7,200 nt of DNA from Cloacibacterium sp964530915 (GTDB taxonomy: Bacteria; Bacteroidota; Bacteroidia; Flavobacteriales; Weeksellaceae). The translations under genes were made by a program, and so were the position numbers. The notes below the pieces were generated by a model. That model did not search any database. It saw nothing but the letters and a program-made list of their open reading frames with translations, and had not been told where the DNA came from. The stretch covers positions 1 to 7,200 of the forward strand of contig CAZHCK010000106.1 of assembly GCA_964530915.1 (NCBI GenBank). The letters run 5' to 3'. Of the stretch, positions 1 to 5,330 are shown piece after piece (position 1 is the stretch's first letter; every line of letters starts with the position of its first letter).

Positions 1-21
1 ATGTATTTCATAGATAAATTT

Positions 22-29
22 TAACTTTG
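22..29 (+). promoter_or_regulatory. Bacteroidota-type -7 promoter element of the GLPGLI gene
   Basis: TAACTTTG is an exact match to the TAnnTTTG -7 consensus of Bacteroidota primary-sigma promoters. It would start transcription near 34-37, giving a leader of roughly 27 bases before the ATG at 63. The matching -33 TTTG would fall at or beyond the left edge of the window and cannot be checked. The element overlaps an in-frame upstream ATG at 27, so that ATG cannot be the start on this transcript. Confidence 0.6.
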
Positions 30-62
30 GGAAAATTTAATCATCAAAAAGAAAATTTATAC

Positions 63-884
63 ATGAAAAAAATAGGAATATTATTTTTAGGACTCATTTC
101 AGCATTCAGTTTTTCACAAAATACACGTTTTGTGTATCAAGTTTCTATGAAAACAGATTCTACCGCAGCTCCTAAAATAGAAAATGCTTACTTAGACATC
201 TCTACAGAAAAATCTATTTTCTATGGCGAAAAAAGAATGAAAAGAGATTCTACCATTCGTCAAGCGATGGAAACCAGAAATTTCAATTTTGACAGAAATT
301 CTATGGAGCAATTCAGAACCGCAATTACTTATTCCATCGAAAAAAATCACGCTACCAAAACCATTAGTTATAAAGATAGAATTGCTAGAGACCAATATTG
401 GTATGATGAAGACAGAACCTTTACGTGGAAAATCTTACCAGAAACCGTAAAAATTGGTGAATATGAAACTCAAAAGGCAGAAACTACTTTTGCTGGCAGA
501 AAATGGTTTGCTTGGTTTACTCAAGATCTTCCTTTTATAGATGGCCCTTATAAATTTTCTGGATTGCCAGGATTAATCGTAAAAGTGGAAGACGAAAAAG
601 GAGATTATTCTTTTGACTTGAAAGAAACCAAAAAAATTGCTGAACTTCCTAATTTCGAAAGCAGATTTGGCAATAATATTAAAGTGAAAAGAAGCGAATT
701 CTTAAAACAGCAAGAAAAATTCTATAAAGACCCGATGTCATTTTTCCAAAATCAAGGTGGCGGATTTGCAATGAGAATGGGAGGAAATCAAAATCCACAA
801 AATGAAGCTGAAAGAAGAAAAATGATGGAAGAAAGGCTGAAAGAAGAAGCGAAAGCCAACAATAATCCACTGGAAAAGAATTAA
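63..884 (+). CDS. GLPGLI family exported protein (Porph_ging domain)
   Basis: This is a 273-residue protein of the GLPGLI family, which is common in Bacteroidota and has no established biochemical function. An N-terminal signal peptide is visible (MKK, then a hydrophobic stretch at residues 4-18, with likely cleavage near SFSQ). The family core runs over residues 122-177, with W122, the ET/QKA/F.GR.W segment, the AWFT.DLPF turn and the naming motif GLPGLI at residues 167-172 (GPYKFSGLPGLIVKVED). The tail from about residue 229 is an extension rich in Gly, Asn, Met and then charged residues (Met at 237, 239, 254, 255), probably a helix. I chose ATG 63 because the alternative ATG at 27 precedes the signal peptide and sits in the -7 element. 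The gene looks monocistronic: it has its own promoter and a strong terminator 14 bases after the stop. GLPGLI proteins often lie near TonB receptors, but a link with the downstream operon is only inferred. Confidence 0.9.
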   Translation: MKKIGILFLGLISAFSFSQNTRFVYQVSMKTDSTAAPKIENAYLDISTEKSIFYGEKRMKRDSTIRQAMETRNFNFDRNSMEQFRTAITYSIEKNHATKTISYKDRIARDQYWYDEDRTFTWKILPETVKIGEYETQKAETTFAGRKWFAWFTQDLPFIDGPYKFSGLPGLIVKVEDEKGDYSFDLKETKKIAELPNFESRFGNNIKVKRSEFLKQQEKFYKDPMSFFQNQGGGFAMRMGGNQNPQNEAERRKMMEERLKEEAKANNNPLEKN

Positions 885-897
885 TCACAAAAAAGTT

Positions 898-945
898 AAA
901 CTTTGTCAAAAACTCAACAAATGTATTTTGGCAAAGTTTTTTTTT
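898..945 (+). terminator. Rho-independent terminator after the GLPGLI gene
   Basis: Bases 898-911 pair with 926-939 over 14 positions: 13 Watson-Crick pairs and one T-G wobble (906/931). The stem encloses a 14-base loop. A run of nine T (937-945) begins in the last bases of the descending arm, as in intrinsic terminators. The stem is only moderately GC-rich (CTTTG and TC sections) but long. It separates the GLPGLI gene from the following operon. Confidence 0.85.
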
Positions 946-954
946 ATAATTTTG
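927..954 (+). promoter_or_regulatory. Promoter of the Cys-rich protein / HMA-TonB receptor operon
   Basis: TAATTTTG at 947-954 matches the TAnnTTTG -7 consensus exactly. TTTG at 927-930 is a candidate -33 box, with 16 bases between the two, slightly below the usual spacing. The -33 box lies inside the descending arm of the upstream terminator, so terminator and promoter physically overlap. Transcription would start near 959-961, leaving almost no leader before the ATG at 963. Confidence 0.5.
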
Positions 955-962
955 CTCCTGAA

Positions 963-1334
963 ATGGCAAAGCATTTAAAAATAATTGTAATGATTTTCGC
1001 ATTGGGAATGTTCATCGTTCCTAATCAAATGCTCTTTGCCCAAAATACAGAAACCGCTTGTTGTGCTACAGAAAAATCAGACAAAGATTGCTGTAGTTCA
1101 TCTAAAAAAACTAGTCCTTGTCACGATACTTCCAAAAAATCACAATCTTGTAATAGCAATTGTGCAAAATGTACTTCTTGCTCATTAAGTGTTGTTTTCT
1201 TAGGTGAAGAAACGGACAAATCTCTGGGCGAAATTTCTTCTCACGCTATTTCTAATAAAGTAGAAAATTTCTACTTAGCGCCTTATTTATCTCAACTTTC
1301 TATTGCGATTTGGCAACCTCCCAAAATAGGTTAA
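963..1334 (+). CDS. Small exported Cys-rich protein, partner of metal-related TonB receptor
   Basis: This is a 123-residue protein that I recognise only as a type: short Cys-rich exported proteins encoded just upstream of TonB receptors in Flavobacteriia, resembling what is called the HYC_CC_PP family. A signal peptide is clear (MAKHLK, then hydrophobic residues 7-19, cleavage likely after LFA-26). The mature part has nine Cys within residues 33-73: CC at 33-34, CC at 43-44, then 53, 63, 67, 70 and 73, the last four as CxxxCxxCxxC. A Lys/Ser-rich stretch lies between them. The C-terminus carries the conserved-looking IWQPPK motif (116-121). The HYC motif itself is absent, so family membership is tentative. 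The Cys pattern suggests periplasmic binding of copper or another soft metal (inference). It lies 73 bases ahead of the HMA-receptor gene on the same strand, apparently one operon. ATG 963 is preferred over the in-frame ATG at 903, which lies inside the terminator and adds 20 residues before the signal peptide. Confidence 0.75.
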   Translation: MAKHLKIIVMIFALGMFIVPNQMLFAQNTETACCATEKSDKDCCSSSKKTSPCHDTSKKSQSCNSNCAKCTSCSLSVVFLGEETDKSLGEISSHAISNKVENFYLAPYLSQLSIAIWQPPKIG

Positions 1335-1407
1335 TAAAATTTGTACAGCCATAATTGTGGCTTATCCTTAAAATTTATTTCAACAAAATTTATTTAACTT
1401 ATTAAAA
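1335..1407 (+). promoter_or_regulatory. Intergenic leader with small hairpin and direct repeat ahead of the receptor gene
   Basis: AGCCA at 1347-1351 and TGGCT at 1358-1362 form a perfect 5-bp stem around the 6-base loop TAATTG. No T run follows, so it is not a standard terminator. Downstream, AAAATTTATTT occurs twice (1370-1380 and 1385-1395), 15 bases apart, just before the ATG at 1408. I see no TAnnTTTG promoter here, which supports co-transcription from 927-954. The hairpin could set relative expression of the two genes by processing or attenuation, or be an operator. This is inference. Confidence 0.4.
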
Positions 1408-3789
1408 ATGAAAAACATACAGAAAAGTCTTCTGACTTTACTCCTTTTATTCTTATTTCAAATTATCTTTTCACAAATTACCAAAGAAAAAGCTTTAGTA
1501 AAAGGTGAATGTGGAATGTGCAAAGACAGAATAGAAAAAACAGCCTTAAAATCTGGTGCCAAAACCGCAACTTGGACCGCAGAAACCCAAACCTTAGAAG
1601 TGGAATTTGACATTTCTAAAATTTCTTTGGATAAACTTCTGAAAAATATTGCAGATGTAGGGCACGACAACGAAAAGTATAAAACAGACGAAGACACTTA
1701 CACTGCTTTACCAGAATGTTGTCATTATGATAGAGCCCTTAGTTTCGAAGAAGCTATCGCTGCTAAAAATTCTGAACTTACAGAATCTTCTGAAAGTCAT
1801 TCCGAAGAACATACTGAAGACCATTCTCAACACACCGAAAAAGAAAAAACCATAGAAGGTGTAAAACTTACCAAATATCAAGAAGCAACTGCTCTTAACA
1901 AAAAAGAAGCGGGTTTGGTTTTCAATATTAATTCAAAAGAATTATTGAAAGCAGCTTGTTGTAATCTTTCTGAAAGTTTCGAAACCAATGCAACAGTGGA
2001 CGTTTCTTTTTCCAATGCTGTCACAGGAACTAAACAGTTGAAAATGCTTGGTTTAGATCAAAAATATACCGCTTTAACTAAAGAACTTTTACCAGAAATC
2101 AGAGGATTAGCTTCTGCATATGGTTTAAACTTCATTCCCGGTCGTTGGATTTCAGGGATTCAATTAACAAAAGGAGGAAGCACCGTAGTAAATGGTTACG
2201 AAAGCATTACAGGACAAATCAATACAGAATTTGTAAAATTCAATAAAGAACCAGAAAACTCTGTGAATCTTTTTGCTGATTTTAATGGAAGATACGAAGC
2301 CAATATTGTTTCTACTTCTAAATTGAATGAAAAATGGGGACAATCTATTTTATTGCACGGAAATGCAACCGTGGGCGAAATGGATGATAACCATGACACC
2401 TTCCTTGACAGACCGAAAGGAAACCAAATCAATGCAGCCTATTTATTGGATTACAATGATTTAGAAAACTCTGGTTTTGGTTCACATTTTGGAATTCAAT
2501 ATTTAGTAGACAAAAGAATTGCAGGACAAGTTGGTTTTGATGACAAACTTCCGCAAATTTCTCAGAATAAATATGGAGTGAATATTGACATCAATCGTTT
2601 TCAGGTTTGGAACAAAACAGGTTACATTTTCAAAGGAAAACCTTACCAAAGCATCGGTTTGATGAACCAATTTACTTATCATAAACAAAATAGCTTTTTT
2701 GGTCTTAGAAATTATTTCGGCGAACAGAAAACCTATTATTCTAACTTGATTTTTGAGTCAATTTTTGGAAATACCAATCATAAATATAAAACTGGAGCAA
2801 GTTTCTTATATGATGATTATAATGAAGATTATTTAGCTCAAAATTTCCAAAGAACAGAAACCGTTCCGGGATTGTTTTTTGAATATACTTTAACAGGACT
2901 TAAATACACTTTGGTAGCGGGTTCGCGTGTAGATTTTCACAATTTAGCAGGAACACAATTCACGCCGAGAATTAATTTCAAATATGATTTTTCGCCAAAA
3001 ACCATTTTAAGACTTTCTGCTGGAAAAGGCTTTAGAACAGCAAATATTTTTGCAGAAAACCAACAGTTTTTTGCTTCAAACAGAAGTGTAGAAATTTCAC
3101 AAAACGGAGGGAAAACATATGATTTAAAACCAGAAATCGCTTGGAATTATGGAGCAAGTCTACAACAAGATTTCAAACTTTTCGGCAAAAAAGCAAGTTG
3201 GATTACAGATTTCTTCAGAACAGATTTCCAAAATCAAGTTTTAGTAGATTTAGAAAATCCACAAAAAATCGTTTTCTATAATTTAGACGGCAAATCATTT
3301 GCCAATTCACTTCAAACACAATTAGATTTTAGCGTGGCAAAAAATCTAGATTTCAGAGTAGCGTACAAGTACTATGATGTACAAGCAGATTTTACTAACG
3401 GAAGAAAAGAAATTCCTTTCATGGCTAAAAACAGAGGATTTTTCAATGCAGCTTATAGCACTAAAAAAGAAGGAAAAGATGCTTTTTGGACCTTTGACAC
3501 AACCGTTCAATACGTTGGGAAACAGAGAATTCCGAATACCGCTTCTAACCCTCAAAATTTACAATTGCCAGAATTTTCTGATGCTTATATGACTTGGAAC
3601 GCTCAAATTGCTCACAATTTCAATAAAAACATCAGAGCGTATTTCGGTGGGGAAAATTTAACTGGAACTCGACAAAAAAATCCGATTGTAGATGCACAGA
3701 ATCCTTTCGGGAATTATTTTGACGGAGGAATGGTTTATGCGCCCATTATGCCTGCCAATTTTTATGTAGGATTTGATGTTAATTTTTAA
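1408..3789 (+). CDS. TonB-dependent outer-membrane receptor with N-terminal HMA metal-binding domain
   Basis: This 793-residue protein is predicted to be an outer-membrane, TonB-energised importer. A signal peptide covers residues 1-23 (IIFSQ end). A heavy-metal-associated (HMA) fold spans about residues 27-92, with the metal site C35-G-M-C38 (GECGMCKDRIEK). A CCH motif follows at 104-106, then a His/Glu-rich linker at 130-147 with H131, H135, H139 and H142 (HxxxHxxxHxxH). The plug domain runs from about 172 to 278, with a CC at 184-185 in the LLKAACCNLSESF motif and the segment FIPGRWISGIQLTKGG. The remainder is barrel, ending in aromatic F793 (GFDVNF), as for Bam-inserted barrels. The CarboxypepD_reg-like domain common in Bacteroidota TonB receptors is not recognisable; HMA plus linker takes its place. 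The HMA, His and CC motifs point to copper or a related metal; substrate and direction are inferred. No SusD-like partner is encoded nearby, which argues against glycan uptake. It is the second gene of the operon and ends before a strong terminator. Confidence 0.93.
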   Translation: MKNIQKSLLTLLLLFLFQIIFSQITKEKALVKGECGMCKDRIEKTALKSGAKTATWTAETQTLEVEFDISKISLDKLLKNIADVGHDNEKYKTDEDTYTALPECCHYDRALSFEEAIAAKNSELTESSESHSEEHTEDHSQHTEKEKTIEGVKLTKYQEATALNKKEAGLVFNINSKELLKAACCNLSESFETNATVDVSFSNAVTGTKQLKMLGLDQKYTALTKELLPEIRGLASAYGLNFIPGRWISGIQLTKGGSTVVNGYESITGQINTEFVKFNKEPENSVNLFADFNGRYEANIVSTSKLNEKWGQSILLHGNATVGEMDDNHDTFLDRPKGNQINAAYLLDYNDLENSGFGSHFGIQYLVDKRIAGQVGFDDKLPQISQNKYGVNIDINRFQVWNKTGYIFKGKPYQSIGLMNQFTYHKQNSFFGLRNYFGEQKTYYSNLIFESIFGNTNHKYKTGASFLYDDYNEDYLAQNFQRTETVPGLFFEYTLTGLKYTLVAGSRVDFHNLAGTQFTPRINFKYDFSPKTILRLSAGKGFRTANIFAENQQFFASNRSVEISQNGGKTYDLKPEIAWNYGASLQQDFKLFGKKASWITDFFRTDFQNQVLVDLENPQKIVFYNLDGKSFANSLQTQLDFSVAKNLDFRVAYKYYDVQADFTNGRKEIPFMAKNRGFFNAAYSTKKEGKDAFWTFDTTVQYVGKQRIPNTASNPQNLQLPEFSDAYMTWNAQIAHNFNKNIRAYFGGENLTGTRQKNPIVDAQNPFGNYFDGGMVYAPIMPANFYVGFDVNF

Positions 3790-3796
3790 ACAAATA

Positions 3797-3828
3797 AAAA
3801 AGGATTTCAAAATTTTGAAATCCTTTTT
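3797..3828. terminator. Bidirectional palindromic terminator between convergent genes
   Basis: This is a perfect 32-base palindrome with 16-base arms centred between 3812 and 3813. Each arm contains GGATTTC flanked by A and T tracts. Read on the + strand it ends in CCTTTTT; read on the - strand it ends in CCTTTTTT. It therefore serves both the receptor gene (stop at 3789) and the convergent L,D-transpeptidase-domain gene (stop at 3844). Confidence 0.92.
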
Positions 3829-3843
3829 CTTTTATATCAATTA

Positions 3844-4584
3844 CTAAGCATTTAGCCACACTGAAGAAGAAAGATAATTTTGGTCTGGATAATAAATAAA
3901 TATTACGTTTTTATCTTTAATTGTATTGATAATTGGTTTTGCTAGCGCTGTAGGAACAGCTGGACAACCCCAACTTCTGCCAATTCTGCGCTGAGATTTT
4001 ATAAAATCTTCGCTCACGTAATCTGCTCCATGCATCACTATAGCACGCTGTAAAGCTCGGTCATTAAAGCCTTTATCCATTCCGTGAAGCTTTAGTGAAA
4101 AACCATTACTTCCGTTATAAGTAGACTCTGTAACGTAAAAACCAAGGCTACTTTGCAAAGAACTTTCTGTATTTGAAAATTTTCTGGCAAATTCTTCACC
4201 TGTGTTTTTTCCGTGGGCAACCAAAGAATTAAACAATATTTTTTTATCATTTAAATCGATTACCCAAAGTCTTTTTTGAGTAGATGAAAGTGAAAAATCA
4301 CAAACAGTTAAAAGATGACTGTTTTCATCTATTTTCCCAGCTTTTTTTAAATTATTAAAACCTAAAATTGCTTTTTCAAAAACATCTAATTCTAGTTTAT
4401 TGGAGTTATTGAATTCTATAACATTGTATAAAGTTTCAGCTTCGCTAAGTTCTGTTGTTTTACCAGAATTCTTTTCAACTTTGGTCGGTACCGGTTTTTT
4501 AGAATGAGCTTCTGAGTTTGTTTTTTTATAAAATGACGTGGCAATCATCAAAATTGCCGTGAGTAGTAATAGTAATTTCTTCAT
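3844..4584 (-). CDS. Murein L,D-transpeptidase catalytic domain protein (YkuD_2 family), exported
   Basis: This 246-residue protein has the YkuD_2-type L,D-transpeptidase domain. Such domains form or edit 3-3 cross-links, or attach proteins to peptidoglycan, through an active-site Cys. The N-terminus (MKK, hydrophobic 4-18) is a signal peptide or membrane anchor. A Lys/Ser/Thr-rich spacer of about 30 residues follows, then the catalytic region at about 90-232. Visible landmarks are the VCDFS.SS...LWVIDL strand (94-110), VAHGKNTGEEFA (122-133), LKLHGMD (165-170), the HG pair H185-G186 and the catalytic motif SWGCPAV with C207. ATG 4584 is chosen over the in-frame ATG at 4629. The upstream one lies ahead of the -7 element (4614-4621) and would bury the signal peptide. 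The gene ends in tandem stops (TAG then TAA). It is downstream of and co-oriented with msrB but has its own promoter. The catalytic activity is inferred from the intact motif. Confidence 0.88.
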   Translation of the reverse strand: MKKLLLLLTAILMIATSFYKKTNSEAHSKKPVPTKVEKNSGKTTELSEAETLYNVIEFNNSNKLELDVFEKAILGFNNLKKAGKIDENSHLLTVCDFSLSSTQKRLWVIDLNDKKILFNSLVAHGKNTGEEFARKFSNTESSLQSSLGFYVTESTYNGSNGFSLKLHGMDKGFNDRALQRAIVMHGADYVSEDFIKSQRRIGRSWGCPAVPTALAKPIINTIKDKNVIFIYYPDQNYLSSSVWLNA

Positions 4585-4613
4585 CGATTTTGGTTTTGGT
4601 ATTTTTACTCGGG

Positions 4614-4643
4614 CAAAAATACAAAACACTATAAACCAACAAA
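4614..4643 (-). promoter_or_regulatory. Promoter of the L,D-transpeptidase gene
   Basis: On the - strand, TTTG (4643-4640) is followed after 18 bases by TATTTTTG (4621-4614), an exact match to the -33 / TAnnTTTG pattern of Bacteroidota with normal spacing. Transcription would begin near 4607-4609, giving a leader of about 23 bases before the ATG at 4584. It is the best promoter in the window and fixes the gene's start. Confidence 0.75.
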
Positions 4644-4656
4644 TTAAATTAAAATA

Positions 4657-4684
4657 AATTAACTTTTATTTAACTCTATTTAAC
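4657..4684 (-). repeat. Three helically phased GTTAA direct repeats upstream of the L,D-transpeptidase promoter
   Basis: On the - strand, GTTAAAT (from 4684), GTTAAAT (from 4674) and GTTAATT (from 4663) are spaced 10 and 11 bases apart, one turn of the helix each. The nearest copy is 13 bases upstream of the -33 box, about 50-75 bases before the predicted transcription start. This layout fits an activator or response-regulator binding array, or intrinsically bent AT DNA. The region between the two - strand genes is AT-rich, so chance is possible. Confidence 0.4.
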
Positions 4685-4715
4685 ATAATATAAAGAAACT
4701 GCAATTATAGAAAGA

Positions 4716-5234
4716 CTATTTTTTCTCAGAATCTCTCTGAAAATCAAGACTTACAGAATTCATGCAATAACGCATTCCTGTAGGTTCTGGCCCGTCATTA
4801 AAAACATGACCAAGATGCGAATCACAACGCTTGCACAGCACTTCTATTCTTTCCATTCCATGAGACGAATCTCTCTTGTAAGAAACGCCTTCTTTATCTG
4901 CTTCGAAGAAACTTGGCCAGCCACAAGTAGATGCAAACTTAGAAGAACTCCTGAATAAATGATTACCACAAACCGCACAATAATATTCGCCAATTTCGTC
5001 AAAGTCATTGTATTTACCAGTAAAAGGGCGCTCTGTATCTGCTTCTCTTGCTACATAATATAAATCTGTAGGAAGAATTTTTTTCCATTCTGCATTAGGA
5101 ACATTAAGTTTTGTTTTATCTGTTCTAGAATAATATGGGTTTTTAACGGTTTGATTTTCCATTGATTTTGGTTTTTGTACTTGTGAGCAAAATTGCAAAG
5201 AAATTAAACTTAAAAGAAAAAACAAGTTTTTCAT
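4716..5234 (-). CDS. msrB: Peptide-methionine (R)-S-oxide reductase, exported (lipo)protein form
   Basis: MsrB reduces the R form of methionine sulfoxide in proteins; this 172-residue copy appears to act in the envelope. The N-terminus (MKNLFFLLSLISLQF, then C16) is a signal peptide of lipoprotein appearance, although Phe just before C16 is not a classic lipobox. The SelR domain spans about 45-167. Two zinc-binding pairs, C86xxC89 and C134xxC137, are present. So are the CGWPSF motif (C104, possible resolving Cys), the HGMERIEV segment, the H-L-G-H motif at 140-143 and the catalytic Cys in RYCMNS (C157). An in-frame ATG at 5162 (M25) would give a 148-residue cytosolic protein with the whole domain, and its 5' context resembles that of the downstream gene's start. 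I keep 5234 because of the signal peptide. It is divergent from the DUF445 gene with a 96-base gap; no terminator is visible after the stop, so read-through into the transpeptidase gene is possible. Confidence 0.93.
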   Translation of the reverse strand: MKNLFFLLSLISLQFCSQVQKPKSMENQTVKNPYYSRTDKTKLNVPNAEWKKILPTDLYYVAREADTERPFTGKYNDFDEIGEYYCAVCGNHLFRSSSKFASTCGWPSFFEADKEGVSYKRDSSHGMERIEVLCKRCDSHLGHVFNDGPEPTGMRYCMNSVSLDFQRDSEKK

Positions 5235-5295
5235 TTTTTTAAAATTTTATAATAAAGTTTGGTAAAAATAGAAAGAAAACAATTTTTAGGATTCG

Positions 5296-5303
5296 TATCT
5301 TTA
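5296..5303 (+). promoter_or_regulatory. Possible -7 element of the DUF445 gene
   Basis: TATCTTTA matches TAnnTTTG at all but the last position and lies 27 bases before the ATG at 5331. No TTTG -33 box is present at the usual distance, so support is weak. Confidence 0.3.
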
Positions 5304-5330
5304 TAAAAAATTTCGATAATCATTATTGAG

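Noticed and set aside
1..24. Tiny frame ATG...TAA at the left edge as the end of an upstream gene
   Set aside because: Only seven codons are visible and it overlaps the -7 element; nothing shows it is coding.
27..62. Upstream in-frame ATG at 27 for the GLPGLI protein
   Set aside because: It overlaps the -7 promoter element, and the signal peptide begins at the ATG at 63.
903..962. Upstream in-frame ATG at 903 extending the Cys-rich protein by 20 residues
   Set aside because: It lies inside the terminator stem and before the -7 box, and would place 20 residues ahead of a clear signal peptide.
679..1002. Open frame of 107 codons on the - strand across the GLPGLI tail and terminator
   Set aside because: It is antisense to a well-supported gene and a terminator, has no promoter, and its Phe/Leu-rich product is typical of reverse-strand reading of AT-rich coding DNA.
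3374..3592. Open frame of 72 codons on the + strand inside the receptor gene
   Set aside because: It lies wholly within the barrel-coding region in another frame, with no sign of its own expression signals.
4585..4629. Upstream in-frame ATG at 4629 for the L,D-transpeptidase protein
   Set aside because: It precedes the exact -7 box at 4621-4614, so it is not on the predicted transcript, and it would bury the signal peptide.
5263..5270. TATTTTTA on the - strand as a -7 element for msrB
   Set aside because: It has one mismatch to TAnnTTTG and no -33 box at proper distance; in DNA this AT-rich such a match is expected by chance.
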